A model generated the notes under the pieces. That model searched no databases, was not told the DNA's origin, and saw only the letters and a list, made by a program, of their open reading frames with translations. From Proteles cristata cristata (lineage: Eukaryota; Chordata; Mammalia; Carnivora; Hyaenidae), in contig JAESUZ010003530.1 of NCBI GenBank assembly GCA_017311185.1, positions 682,001 through 746,000 of the forward strand: a stretch of DNA of 64,000 nucleotides, in the 5' to 3' direction. Below are positions 45,990 to 58,628 of this stretch, one piece after another (position 1 is the first letter of the stretch; each line of letters opens with the position of its first letter). Position numbers and translations under genes: made by a program.

Positions 45990-46910
45990 CTTAAGCCAGT
46001 CTGTCTCAGATTTGCCTTGATGCCAAGATAATTGATTTTAAATAGGATTTCTTAAGACTTTTAAAAAGTGTAAATAGATGATGCCTTTCCTATTTAAGCA
46101 CATCTTATCCCCTTGCTTCATACTAAGTATGATAATGGATAAAGAGAAAAATGTTCCCTTCAGAGTTTCACAATCTAGTGGAGGAAAAACATACAAACAT
46201 AACTAATCTGAGTTTGGCGGATGTTATATTGTTATTAATGGCACAGAAACAGTATTTAGGGAATGGAGAATAAGCTCGTGGTCTCTCTGTGACCCCAGCT
46301 GGGTATTCACAGAGCTTCTGAATGACTCTGAAATGTAGAAGCGAAATTTAAAATCCATAAAATTACCTTGTGGTTTGCTTTTATCACTTCTACTGCAGAT
46401 TTGTAAATTAACAAATGGAAATTCGAAGTGACAGGCAGGTGTGAAAGGGAACTCCAAGAAACAGCTGCTTTAAGGAATAATATTGAAAATGTATAAAAGC
46501 TGTTAATAAATAAAAAGAAGCCCATATGTGTATTTTTAAAATCCCAAACACTTCTTTCCTGGCTTCTTCACAATCCCTAAGTATAAATAGCTCTTTTTTT
46601 TTTTTAATTAACCAAATCTGCCCAGATTTCCAAGGACCCTCAAGCATAAAGGATAAGCTATGAGTCAATGTAAAAGATTAAGTCAGAAATGGTGGTTGAA
46701 AAGGAAAGTGGAGCAGACGTGAAACCCAGAGATGAGGCTCACGAATGTGCTGGGCAGTGAAAGGGGTGGGGGCGGGACAGACCCGAGAGCAGCTTGATTA
46801 AAATCCTTAGTGGAGCCTTTGGATCCTCTGAGCTCCACTGCCGGGTGTCGTGGTTGGGAAGGCTCCAGACTGCCTCAGCTCCCTTCCACCACCGTCACCA
46901 AAGAGGCTCT
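45990..46910. other. Intergenic DNA, nothing firmly recognised
   Basis: Around 46140-46200 'cacaatctagtggaggaaaa' hints at an old L2/MIR-type motif. No exon-like frame. Confidence 0.35.
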
Positions 46911-46922
46911 TGTGTGTCTCCT

Positions 46923-47132
46923 TTAAAAACATTTTTTTAATGTTTATTTATTTTTGAGAATGAGAGAGACAGTGCAAACGGGGGAGGAGCAGAGAGAGAG
47001 GGAGACACAGAATCCGAAGCAGACTCTAGGCTCTGAGCTGTCAGCACAGAGCCCAAAGCAGGGCTCGAACCCATGAACTGCAAGATCATGACCTGAGCCA
47101 AAGTTGGACGCTGAGCCACACAGGCGCCCCCA
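46923..47132 (-). mobile_element. CAN-type SINE
   Basis: Reverse copy missing some of the head (CGCTGAGCCACACAGGCGCC). Duplication TGTGTCTCCT at 46913-46922 and 47133-47142. Confidence 0.92.
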
Positions 47133-47142
47133 TGTGTCTCCT

Positions 47143-48078
47143 CTGTAGACTGCACATCTGCATGGGATTTTGTGTGAACAGGGTGCTTGGCAGTTCTGCA
47201 AAAGTGTAAAAGGGCCGTTGGACCAGCACATAGAGCCACGTCACAGGGTGGAAGGTGCACCTGTATGGGGGCCTAAATCAAGCCCAAATCACAAAAGTAA
47301 GCAAGACAGACCTCAGGAGTCCTGGCAAGTGATTGATAAAATGAGTAGAACAAGAAGCTCCCAACAGTCCAGAGAGCTCCAGAGGGAAAGGAGGGGCGAT
47401 CAGAAACCATTCAAGATCGATATCGTGACCCGAACAGCAATCTTGAGTGATTGGGAAGGAACGACCTGGACGTCCACGTGGGAACACTGCTTACAGAGAG
47501 CTGCTGGGTGAAGAGTTCAAACATCAGAATCACAGAGAGGGTTTCCCAAAGATTTAAGAAGAAAGAAAACATTGAGGGGTGGAAGAAGAAAACAAATTTG
47601 GAGTTCACCCCTTTAACTACAGAGAAGAGCAAAGGAAGGCTTTGGAGAAAACATGCCTGAGGCTGAGAGCTGGGGGTTGTCCATATTCCTGCAGGTTGGC
47701 CAGTTGACCTTTCAATGTCAGTTGACCTTTCACCTGACCTTTACCATAGGCCACGTTGATCGTTCTTTTAGAAGTCAAAAGGGGGGTTGTAAGAGGTAGG
47801 GCAACATACTGTCAGCCCTACATCCCACAGCTGCAAGGATTCCATGAGGAGCACTGCCCGTTTGAATGACATGAGGGCTTTTCCGAAAGAGAGGTTGCCC
47901 TGGACACTTCCATCGAGTGGTTCGTGGCTGCATACCAACGTCCACTCAGCGGAGCCCGGAAGTCGGACAAGCACAAGGTACAAACCTGCCTCTTAAAGAC
48001 ATTTCAGATTTCTGGGTTAATCCACATACCTGGTCTCCATTGCATTCACAGTAGGATTCCAATGATTATATTTTAAAC
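47143..48078. other. Intergenic DNA, nothing recognised
   Basis: Overlapping chance frames on both strands at 47170-47660 without recognisable domains. 'gttgacctttcaatgtcagt' is partly duplicated at 47700-47740. Confidence 0.35.
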
Positions 48079-48272
48079 GGGGCACCTGGGTGACTCAATC
48101 AGTTAAGCTTCTGACTTTAGCACGGGTCATGATCTCATAGTTCATGAGTTCGAGCCCTGTATCGGGCTCTCTTATCAGCACAGATCCCCTGCGGATCCTC
48201 TGTCCCTGACCCCCTCTGCCCCTCCTCTGCGCCTACTCTCACTCTCTTTCAAAAATAAATAAACTTAAAAAC
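48079..48272 (+). mobile_element. CAN-type SINE
   Basis: Forward copy (GGGGCACCTGGGTGACTCAA) with AAAATAAATAAACTTAAA tail. Diverged flanks GATTATATTTTAAA and AATTATATTGTAAA. It is the only plus-strand SINE between 34.8 and 56 kb. Confidence 0.9.
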
Positions 48273-49905
48273 ACCTGCAATTATATTGTAAATGAATAAA
48301 TCAGTGTGCCAGACACCGTGGCAGACACTAGGAATGTGGGGTAACAATGCACCACTTGTGGAATTTAAGTCTTACAGCCTGAGAGCAGAATGAAGTGAAA
48401 CTGAGACATTACAGTTCACCCTGCAAATAAAAAGAGAGAGCAAGCCACTGTAGTGATTAAAAATATATTTATAAAGTGGTGACAAAAATCTAGATGCATC
48501 ACTTATGTTTAAATTGGTTATATTGAAATCTGGTAAAGAGCCACTGACAAAATTATGAACAAAACCTAATTATCTGCTGCTAAAGGAGACACACTTACAA
48601 GACAAAGTGCCCTGTAAACTAAACGCTCTGAGGAGCACAGCTGATGAGAATCTGCTATCCTACACGATGGAATGAGCTCCTACGATGCAAAACATACATA
48701 GGTCTCTCGATGCGCCATTGAGGCTGATGAACACAAAGTGTCAACAGGAGAAAATTCAGATATTGGATTATCTGATGGGAAAATGCACAATTTTCCTAAC
48801 GGATTAAGAAAAAAAATACTAAATTGAAGTACCTTCTAGGCACCGTTAATCATGGTTTCAACTAACAAAAATAAAGTGATAAAGTCCAGTGCTGGCAATC
48901 AGGAAGAAATATGTATTCATATTACAATTGCCTAGTGACCCCGTAAATGGGATTCTTCTGTCTGGGGCCAGTAAAGAAATATCCCAACCAGAACCATGAA
49001 ACCGTTCAAATCCTTTGTTCTGGTAGCCCTGCTGAGTCTCAAGGAACTATCCTTTAAAAAAAACTTTGGTTTTTTTTTTTTTCCTTAACAATGTTCATAT
49101 TGGCACTCTTTATAATTTTTTTTTTTTAAAAAATTAGAGAAATACTCCAAATTCGCAGTGTGAAGGGATTAATTAAATATAAAGCTACAGCTATTGAAGT
49201 GACAAGCACATATGTGCATTGTTTATCCCTCATGGTCCAGAATTACCTTCCCACACACACAACCTAGAAAAATGGACAAAGTCTAAGAATCAACTGTTTT
49301 CAGACACCAGGCCGAAACTGATTGCAATCCTTGAGGGAAGAGAACAGTTGAAGTGAGGTCTGCCATTGCCAAGGCCATCTGTCAGGAGGTAATTCCCAGG
49401 GTGTGGCTCACTGCGGAGAATCCCAGACTCAGCCCACCAGTCCCTGTGAGTTGAGGATATGGACTGATGCCCTGGGATGCCAGTGTGGCCAGGATTGGCA
49501 AAGTAGGGCACCCGAGTGAGGAGAGCCATGCTGAGAAGGAGCTTCCAGAGTGTAGATAGGGGTCTTTCTGGGTCTTTGACTAAATGCCCATGAGTGCCTG
49601 TGTAGAGTAAAACCCCATAAGGCCAGACAAGAACAACTCCCAAGGATAACATAATAATCCCAGAAGTCACACAGTGCTGGGGATTATTCGCATCTCCTCC
49701 AGTGGAGCGAAAGTTCCCACTGAATATTCAGGGCACTAAGTAGGGTCCTTGGAACGGCCATATCCTCCAAATGGGGTTTAATTAGTCCTAGGATAAAAAC
49801 CAGGCTACAACCATCTTAAATGACTTTTTACCACGAAAACTCAGCCAAGAAAAGTTAGCTTAATTAGCCACATATCTATGTAGCAAAATGAATTTGTAAT
49901 TAAAG
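48273..49905. other. Intergenic DNA, partly old L1-like; open minus-strand frame at 49290-49670
   Basis: 48860-49200 has weak similarity to old L1/HAL1 ('gtcagagaaatac'-type tail). The minus-strand frame of 126 codons at 49290-49670 starts with a hydrophobic stretch (GIIMLSLGVVLVWPYGVLLY) but matches no family I know. It is probably chance or a decayed repeat. Confidence 0.3.
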
Positions 49906-50895
49906 GTCTTCCTGCAATGAAAATTCCCAGTTCAGATGGGTTCACAGGTGAATTCTATTTAATATCTGAGGAAGAAATCTTGCAATGTCTACACAGGTTC
50001 TTCCAGAAAATACAAGAAGGAGCCCTTCCTGAGTCATGTTATGAGGTCAGCATTCTCCTGACATCAAAACCAGATGAAGACATTATAAGAAAAGGAAACT
50101 ACAGGACAGTATTTCCCATGAACATAGATGCAAAATCCTTAACAAAATAGCTAATTGGCTATCCCAGTTTGCTGCTACAGGGCATCTCCAGAAGATCTCT
50201 AGCTGGCATCATACGCTATAGTCAAAAAATGGAGTTCTTTCCTTCTAACCACCTCTATTAAACCTTGTGTTAGAGTTTAGAGCCATTGCAATAAACAAAC
50301 AAACCTGTTGGAGGAAACGATCCTACATGATATCAAGGCTAACTATGAAACTGTACTAATTACAACAGTGTGACGTCAACGGAATAGAATGGAATCCAGA
50401 GAGATACCCACATATACATGGTCACTTGGTTTTTGACAAAGCATGAACAGGAGAAAATTTTTTCCACAAATGGCACTCAAGAAGCAGAGTATCCAAATGG
50501 TCTTAACTAGGACCCTTCATACCATACACAAAATTAGCTTAATGGATGTAGACCGGAACGTGAGAACTGAAGCCTTAACACCTCTGTAAGAAACCTCTGG
50601 AGAAAATCTTAAAGTCTTTAGGGAGCGGCAAAGGTCACATGGGACACAATCTGCCACAAAATAAACATCCATACGCTGGACTTCATCAAAATTAAAATGT
50701 TTTCATCTTTGAAAGATACTATTAGGAAGATGAAGAGGCAACCAACAGACTGGAAGAAAAGATTTGGAAAACACGTTTCTGATAAAGGGCTTCCATGCAA
50801 CATTTATAAAGAAATCCTACAAACTGATACCAAGAAGAACATGCCAATTCTCAAAATGGGCAAAAAATTTGAATGAGAACTTCTCCAGACAAGGT
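49906..50895 (+). mobile_element. Ancient L1 ORF2 fragments
   Basis: 49910-50150: 'ttcacaggtgaattctattt', 'aggaaactacaggacagtat' and 'gatgcaaaatccttaacaaa' are the RT region. 50290-50895: 'gacgtcaacggaatagaatg', 'catacgctggacttcatcaa', 'aggcaaccaacagactggaa' and 'ttctccagacaagg' are the ORF2 C-terminus. Frames are broken, and about 130 bases between them are unassigned. Confidence 0.75.
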
Positions 50896-52685
50896 ATGTA
50901 AAAGTGTATATAAAATAAGTTGTCACTAAATACACAAAGTGTCTAATTCATGTGTACACAATGGTAAGAATCAGAAATGAATCTGAAAATTATTTTGATG
51001 TAGTATTTGCTGAAATATTTTCAAATAAGGTGTTCTTGAAAAAACTTTCTTTTTATTAAAGAGCCTAAGTTCATTTAACTAGAGAATCGATAATCATGGA
51101 TTTGAGTGACAAGATGCCAGATTTCCAGCATCTACCTCGTGGCAACACATCCCAACGTTGTGAGCTCAGGAGTGAAGAACACAGATACAAGAATATCTCA
51201 GAAGTGTCATTGTAGAGTTTGCAAAATTTCAGAGAGGATGATTCGCCGATTCTTATAGGGCTAATCATTTCTAGCTCCAGCTTCATTTTGTGGTGCGAGA
51301 ATAAAGCCTGTTCTTTGTTGAAGGAGCCGAGGAATCAGAAGCAGCCCCTGGTTGGGAAGAGCTGACAGGCGCTGTGTTCTCCAAAGCGCACAAATATCTT
51401 TTCAAGAAGGAATTGGCATTTGAATCCCGCCGCTGCTGCCGGAGACCTCCATCTGCAGAATAAGAACAGTGCGGCAGAATGTGGTCCCTGCTGTTCTGCT
51501 CTCATTTGTATTGTATCAGTCACGGGTCCGACGAGAATTCGCTTGCTTTCATTTTTCTTTTTTTCTCTTTTTCTTTCTTTCTTTTTTTTTGCAAAATCGC
51601 CAGGATTCTCTGTGTCTGCTGGGGAGGTGGAAGTTGATGGACGCTTCCTGCATGGGGTGCCTGGCTTTGGGCTAAGTGCTGTCAGAACACCGGAGGCTTA
51701 TTTGGAAATGAGTGGTTCAAGTTCAGGGACTAGCATTCTGTCACGACAGACTGGAACAGAATACAGACCCTGGCATCTCTTGCCCAGGTTTCTGTCTGAA
51801 AATACACATCTATCTGTACGGGGTGGGGCTGGACGGTGCACCGACCAGAGTCGTACTACATAAGCTTCTGGAAATTAGCATGGTGCAGAGAGAGCAGAAG
51901 GTTTGGACCTTGGCTCCCTCACGTAGGTGGTCTCTGTGAGCCCTACTTTCCCCATCTGTAAAATTAGGGTAGTACAGATTGCCAGTTCTTATCGGCAACG
52001 CTTGCACCAGGTGTGTTTTAGAATTCAGAAATTGTCAGATTTCAGAAAAATAATGCCACGCAAACAGCATGTGTTACCTAATACTCCAGGAGGGTGCAAG
52101 GCTGTATACCATCATAAAACACATTAATATTTCTGCAGGGAAACGTATGACTGTTTACAGTAAGCAGGATAAATAAAGACTGTAATTAGTCTCATGTTAG
52201 TTTAGGTCAGGTTTCGCTGCCAAGTGAGCCTGCTGTAAATCTATAAAAAGACTTCTGGTTTTTAAGGTTTATAGGTTTCAAAACGGCAGATAAGGGGGTG
52301 TAGAACTCAATTATATCCATGGTGACTACTAGGCCACAGGGCTTTTCTGTGAGGAGACTATGATGACCGTTGTATCATGGAAACTGCTCCTTTTTTTGCA
52401 AAGTAGAACAGAAAACTTCCGGGTGATCACAGCCCCTATGCCTGCACCTTGGCAAGCAGAGTAAGGGAAATTCACCCCTTCATTCAGGGTAAATGCCAGA
52501 TGTCAGTTCCATCCTGAACTGAGCACCTTTGTGCAGTGCACAACCTGTATATCCAGACACTGTCCAACCAGCAGCCCTGATCATATCCACATCTCAGGGT
52601 TGCTGGAGGAATAAGCAATAATGTAAGAAACCCTCCTTCCCCAAAGCTACAGTTGTACTTCACACTGTCCCTTGTGCTCTAGATG
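50896..52685. other. Intergenic DNA, mostly unrecognised
   Basis: A polypyrimidine run (CTTT-type) lies at 51547-51592. A MIR-like piece at about 51900-51985 has 'ccctactttccccatctgta'. No exon identified, though 51330-51500 is GC-richer. Confidence 0.35.
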
Positions 52686-52689
52686 AGTG

Positions 52690-52835
52690 CTTCTCCAGTG
52701 TGAATGTGCACGTGAATCACTGGCTTCTCGAAATGCAGAATGGCTGAGTGAAACACTGAGTTTCTAGCAGGCTCCCACGTAGTCATGTAGTATTGTGCTG
52801 CTGGTCCACACATAACATTTTGAGTAGTAGGGTTC
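52690..52835 (+). repeat. MER20-like hAT remnant
   Basis: 'gtgcttctccagtgtgaatg', 'gtgaatcactggcttctcga', 'gtctagcaggctcccac'-type order and 'gctgctggtccaca' match a decayed MER20-like element. Confidence 0.45.
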
Positions 52836-53087
52836 TAGACCCACTTCTCCATCTTCCTCTGATGTCCCATGTGAACTTAATTAGGCATGTCCCCTACTGA
52901 AGTCAGGGCCCCTCCAGAAACCTGTTTCTGTTCTGGATTCCCTGAACCTCTGGTAATGGACCGTCTCCAGCTGCCATTCCCCCAAGCTGGGAACGTGCCA
53001 GTCTTCCTCGCCTCCTCATTTCCTCTTCCTCATCCATCAATCAGTTACCAAAAGGCATAGGTTCTACCTCCTTGGCATTTCTCCCAT

Positions 53088-53172
53088 TCAGGCATTTTTG
53101 AGCTGGACAATTCTTTTTTGTGGAGATCTGTCCACTGGGAATGAAATCACCCCTGATTGAGAGCCGCTGCTC
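53088..53172 (-). repeat. MER5A-like hAT fragment
   Basis: 'gagctggacaattctttttt', 'gtggagatctgtccactggg' and 'ctgattgagagccgctgctc' follow a reverse MER5A-like order. Confidence 0.5.
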
Positions 53173-53986
53173 TAGTCCCTCGCCTTCTCTCCGTTTATCC
53201 AGCTTCTGACTTGGATCACTCCTTTCCCAGGGATAGTCTGGTGTTTCATCTTTGTGTATATTTTAATTATCCTATAACAATCTGTTAACATTTCTGTGTT
53301 CTACACTTGAGTAGAGTCCTGAGAATTCCCACACTCTTGGCATCCCGCACGGAGTCTGACAAAGACAATGCCTAACACGTGTTTGAATGAATGGATGAGC
53401 GAATGAATGAATGATTCAGTCCCCTCACAACTGCAGGTTTCTAGAACGAGTGGGGAAGCTTAGGAATTCAGCATGTGGGAGATCTGCCCCCGAGCTGGAG
53501 TAACTCCGTGCTTGTCTGGAGAGAGCTTGGCCGTGCAGAGCAGGCTGTGAAGACCAGAGGGACATTGAAAGTGCTTCCTGTCCCAAGAGACTCCCACCTG
53601 CCCTTCAGCCTCTCTCTTAAGCTCTTTTTGCCTGGCCTCTTGACGCTGCTTAGAAAGCTCACTCACTGCACTGCCGCTCGATCCAGGGTGCACCGTGCCG
53701 GGTAGGTTAGCAGCTGCTTGAACACCATCTCTTCATCCTAAATGGCTGCACTTGAAATCTGGCTTAGGGCTTGTGTATGGAATGCAGGCTGTCTTGTTGC
53801 TTTGGGACCACGAGGATGCATATGGTATATGCGTTCCATTCGGTAGACTCACGGCCTCCTCCGAGATCTGCAGTTAGAGTTTCATTTTTGGCATTGGCTT
53901 TTAGTTGCCATTGGCTTTACGAATAATTTGTCTGAATTGGCTGATAATCAGTCCAGCTGTTTGGCAAGATGCTTGTCACAGACAAC

Positions 53987-55100
53987 TGTGAGATAATAGA
54001 AAAAATGTGTATTTGTTTCTGCCCTGGTTCCTGGCACAAAACTCCTAAAAATCTTGTAATTTCCTGAGTGACCAGAGCACACAGAGCTTCTGTGGTTGCA
54101 ATATTAGGTCTTTGACCCGGTTCTTGACACAGAGCTCCTAAATCCCTTGGAATTTTCTAGGTAACAGCAGTGTTTTTTGCTTTACCAAGATGATGCCTGG
54201 TGGGCTCCTGGATGGGAGCTGGTCACCAGAAGGACCACACCATGATTGGAAGCTTGGAATTTTCAGCCCCACTTCCCATCGTCTGGAGAGGGGAGAAGGA
54301 CTAGAAAGGGAGTTTGTGACCGATCATGCCTGCATGATGAGGCCTCTGTAAAAATCCCAAAAGTATGGAGTATGGGGTTTGGAGAGCTTCCGGGTTGGTG
54401 GGCCCTCAGAAGCACTGGGAAAGCAGCATGCCCAAAGACGGCGTGGGGGCTCCGTGCCCTTCCCTGAAACTTGCCCTGTGCATCTCTTCTATCTGGATGT
54501 TCACCTCTATCCATTATCATATTCTTTTTTTAAAAGATTTTTTTTAAGGTTTACTTATTTTTGAGAGAGACAGAATGTAAGCGGGGGAGGGGCAGAGAGA
54601 GAGGGAGACACAGAATCTGAAGCAGGCTCCAGGCTCTGAGCTGTCAGCACCGAGCCTGGCACAGGTCTTGAATTCATGGACCATGAGATCGTGACCCGAG
54701 CCAAAGTCAGACGCTTGACTGACTGAGCCACCCAGGCGCCCCATCACAGTCTTTTGTAGTAAACTGATAAGCAGTTAGATTGCTTTTCTGGGTTCTGTGA
54801 GATTCTTTAGCAAATTCATCAAACCTGAGGAAGCAGTCATAGGGACCTCTGATTTACAGCCAATGGGTCAAAAACAAGGTGTCAATCAGGACTTGTGACT
54901 GGTATTTGAAGCAGGCGGTGGGGGGGCGGGGGGCGTGCGGGTGCTAGTGTCATCTTGCAAGACTGAGCCCTTAACCTGTGAGATCTGACACTGTTTGCAG
55001 GTAGATAGTGTCGGAATTGAGTTGAATTGAAGCTGGCGTTGCAGAGAAGTGCTTGTTGTGAGCAAAACACCCCATAGCTGGTGTGGAGAGAGTGGGGCGT
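53987..55100 (+). mobile_element. LTR-like element (solitary LTR of an old endogenous retrovirus-type family), split by a SINE
   Basis: The organisation is LTR-like: TGTGAGATAATAG start, 'tgatgaggcctctgtaaaaa' and 'ggagagcttccgggttggtg', 'catctcttctatctggatgt', 'ttctgtgagattctttagca', 'aggtagatagtgtcggaatt' and 'aaaacaccccatagctggtg' end. No gag, pol or env frame is present. Family not assigned; there are no intact genes. The SINE at 54530-54741 interrupts it. Confidence 0.55.
54530..54741 (-). mobile_element. CAN-type SINE in LTR-like element
   Basis: Reverse copy ending GAGCCACCCAGGCGCCCC. Imperfect duplication ATCATATTCTTTT and ATCACAGTCTTTT. Confidence 0.92.
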
Positions 55101-55404
55101 GACTGCGCCGTGAGGGGTTAAGGGGACACACAGGTGGGGAGCCAGTGTTTCCTATCTCAACAACAGGCAGAAACTTAATAGACCGTCTGATCGTCTGTGA
55201 CTATTTCAGTCTGAACTTTCCCCTTTTTAGTCTCTGCAGCCCTTTCATTTTCTCTTTAGTGCCTTTCAGTTGTGTTTAATCGGTTTCTGGAAATTTGGCT
55301 AAAGTTTTCATCTCTTTCCATATCTGTCGGCAGGGCCTTCAAGTCTGGACTTTTGTCCACCTCCCCTCTGGGCCCACTGGTGATGCCAATTTCAGTTGGC
55401 CAGG

Positions 55405-55590
55405 AGCCGACCAGACCCAGGCTTAATTCTGGCTCCGCCACTTTTCAGATGAGCGATTTAGCGAAAGTTATTTATTCTAATCTTCTGCTTCCTTATCTGC
55501 AGAAAGGGTACAGGCATCTACCTTGTTGGTGTGAGGATGAGACAGAGAGCATTTAACACATGGCAGTAAACATTATGAGTTAATAAGTTA
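55405..55590 (+). repeat. MIR remnant
   Basis: 'taattctggctccgccactt', 'tgcttccttatctgcagaaa' and 'gtgaggatgagacagagagc' match forward MIR. Confidence 0.6.
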
Positions 55591-55727
55591 GCCACTTTCA
55601 TGGTCAGCTTTCTTTACGAAACTATGTATTTTTGGAAGAAATGATGTTAAAAGGAAACATTCCCAAGCCACCTACAGTTGAATCTGGGCTTTTTGAGCAA
55701 AGAAGCTCAGTGTCCCGGTATCATTCC

Positions 55728-55895
55728 TTTATTTATTTATTTTTAAGTTTATTGATTTTGAGAGAGGAGTGAGTGAGCACAAGCAGGTGAGGGGCAGAGA
55801 GGAGAGCGAGGCTCTATCTTCCGCACCCTGAGATCATGATCTGAGTCAAGATCAAGAGTGGGAGGCTTGACCGATTGAGCTACCCAGGCGCCCCA
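55728..55895 (-). mobile_element. CAN-type SINE with internal deletion
   Basis: Reverse copy lacking the central 'cagaatc...gagccc' part, about 165 bp long. Duplication GGTATCATTCC at 55717-55727 and 55896-55906. Confidence 0.9.
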
Positions 55896-55906
55896 GGTAT
55901 CATTCC

Positions 55907-58604
55907 GTTAGACAGAGGTCCTTTCTTCCTTCATTTCCCCTTCAGCTTGTTGCTAGTTTGGCTCCAGGCACAATGTTGTTTCTCAGTCGTTCTGTCAGGT
56001 AAAGTCTCAGCCATAAATAAATCTCTTCTCCAGCTGATGATTTGTCCAAACCAATGTGAAATCCAAGGCTTTGCTGTTCTTTCATAGTGGCACACTCTAT
56101 GATTTGTATTTATTTATTTTTTTGGACATACTCTATTATTTTAAAAAACAAACACTGAAACTTAAAAAGATGAATACAGAGAATCGTTTTTATTCCAGTC
56201 TCTTGTATTTCAAATAGGAATTTGTAGGAATTTGGAGCTTGCATTTCCTGGGTAGACCATTTGGAAAAAGGGGTCTAAACCTTGGTTCCCACCTTGAATC
56301 TGGGTGGGAGCTCTTTCTTTCCTGCATCTGCCTTTACCTTTTTATTTTCCTTTTTCCTTATTTCTTCCATCTTAATCTTGTTCTCACACTGTTCCCTTTA
56401 CATATCTTCTTGAGGAGTTGACACTTCTATGGTGTCCTCTAATTGCTAATCACCCTTTTTGGCATAAAGAGCCACAGAGGAGGGTTTGGGCCGATCATTA
56501 GAGAATGTCAAAGCTGGAAGGGCTCAGAGGTCACCTAACTTACAGTTCCCAAACTGTGTTCCCTACAACCCAAGGGGTCCATGGAGGTCCACAGGAATTT
56601 TATGGGGAAAAGAGCTCAGGTGGTCCTCAAACTGTTCAATCACAGCATCTCTGCTTCATCTATTTTACAAATGAGCGTTTAACATGCAAAAAAAAAAAGT
56701 AAGAGGCTCATTTTTCTTTTTAATTGAAAAATCACAGATCTAGCTCAATTCTTACATTTCACAGGTAAGGGACGTGAGGCCCAAACAGGAAGTGATTACC
56801 TCTAGGGGACACACAGCTCCTTGGTGGATGACCTAGGGCTAGCAACCTCAAGGGCTCTTATTTATCTCAACTGAGATAAATAATTCAGCTATTACTGTTT
56901 CCTATATTTCCAAGAGGGAACGTTCGTGAATAGTTCTTAGCCAGCTATGTGTTTTGAAATCAGCAGGTTGCTTCCACTCTGTTCTATCCAGGGGATGTTG
57001 TGATGTGGGGAAGACGTTGGTGCCGAGGGATGATTGTAAAATGGGGGAAAGGTTGCTTATTTTTCATGTCAGTCTTGCTAGAATCTCCCTTACTGTTCAT
57101 ATTGGAAACAGCAGACCTAAGATGTCTGATAGGCTGCCTGTGGTGAATGTAGACTGGACTAGTCTTCCCACCCACTTCCTGTAAGTCATCTAGGACCCCA
57201 AGGAGCCAGAGGCATTGGCCACAATGTGCCGGCAGGAATGTGGGGACCAGCTGCGCAAAGCCCAGACCTGTACTCCGAGAGGGATTTTTCCCTCCGCAGA
57301 GATCTGTTCTCCACCAAGCTCTCAGGAGTCTGCCCCCTCCAATGTCTTCTTGGCCAATGGTTCCTAATCTTTTTGGATATTGTGATTTTCTTGAGAAAAT
57401 GTTTGAAAACACTTTGGGGGCTGACCTGGAACTGCTGATATCTTATTTTCTTACATCAGTCAATGTCTATTATCATAAAGGTTATCTGAACACCAGACAT
57501 GTAGGAAAGACATAACTTGAGAAAGAAGAGCTTTTCCCAAGAAAGGACACTTTGCCAGTAGATGCTAACGATTCTACCTGGTGCTTTTGTTGTTCACTTG
57601 GAGGTGGGTCAATAATGACCTCACCCTGGCCCGGCCCCGACAACAGTCTAGGCCACAGGCTCCACAGATGTCAGGGGCACCGCTGGCCTCATCAGAAATA
57701 CTGACCGGTTAGCTAGCCACTGACAAGAGGGCATTTCGGTCTTATTCCGAGAATTATCAAAGGCTGGAGATGTTCTCATTCAGCCTTGCTTCCCACTGCC
57801 ATTTCCCACTGTCCCAGATGAGACAGGGACAGGACAGGACCATGTCCACTTAGTACATTAAAAAGAAGTGCATTCTCCATTAATTTAAGACAACTAAGCT
57901 CCAAGGTCTGGACATCTCCTGACCAGATGGGACCAGAGCAAGGACGGCTGTGACACCAGGAATGGGTGGGAGCTGGCCATGGTGGGCGGGCATGTTACAA
58001 ACCCTATCTGGCACGGGTGGAAATGGGATACATTTTTAAATCCAATTCTCTCATGTTAAATGTTTAGATGTACCTTTAAAACATTAGAATAGAGAAACAG
58101 CTTGGGGCTCTCTGGGGCATCTGAAAAAGAATGGGTTTGGAACAGGAAAATTGGGGTTCACAGGGCAGGTCTGCAGCTTCTGGACAGTAGATAGCCGCTT
58201 GGTGGCATGTCATCTGGTGGCCAACGAATGGGGGCTCTGAAGGCACATCCACCCACACAGGAATACTGGCTTTGTCACCTAAGTCATTTAACCTTTCAGA
58301 GACTCTGTTTCCTTATTTTTCACATGGATGGTGGGACTACGTGATCATGAGGTATGCATCACTCTGCAGAGTTTGTAGACAAAACAGGAAGGAAGAAAGC
58401 TCCCATTCATCCCCTACACAGGAAGGGTTCAGATCGGTGGCGTCCTTTACCATGGCCAGGGCTGCCAATGGGGTCCACATCTTGTCTCTCCCTCTCCATC
58501 CTTTGCTGCACACGAACAGGGCCCCCCACATGCCAAGGAACACAGCCCACCCAACCCCTACAGTCTTTTGTCAGTGAGCCATGAACAAACTATACACAGA
58601 GAGA
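55907..58604. other. Intergenic DNA downstream of CHST11
   Basis: No SINE or L1. Old pieces only: a MIR3/L3-like repeat at about 56500-56840 interrupted in the middle, and a MIR at about 58258-58380 ('cacctaagtcatttaacctt'). Several chance frames (for example 56984-57412, minus) lack recognised domains. If the CHST11 3' UTR extends further than inferred, part of this is UTR. Confidence 0.4.
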
Positions 58605-58622
58605 AGCTTTTTTTTTCTTCAA

Positions 58623-58628
58623 TTTAAT
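58623..58628 (-). promoter_or_regulatory. Candidate distal poly(A) signal of CHST11 (ATTAAA)
   Basis: Plus-strand TTTAAT reads ATTAAA on the transcript strand. About 10 bases further on is a run of A, then within about 30 bases a TCTCTGTGTATAGTTTGTTC-type GT-rich stretch. That arrangement fits a cleavage and polyadenylation site. The start of the 3' UTR is certain; this end is inferred. Confidence 0.45.

Noticed and set aside
56984..57412. 142-codon minus-strand frame downstream of CHST11
   Set aside because: No recognised domain, no upstream regulatory signals; treated as a chance frame, though it lies near the inferred CHST11 3' end.
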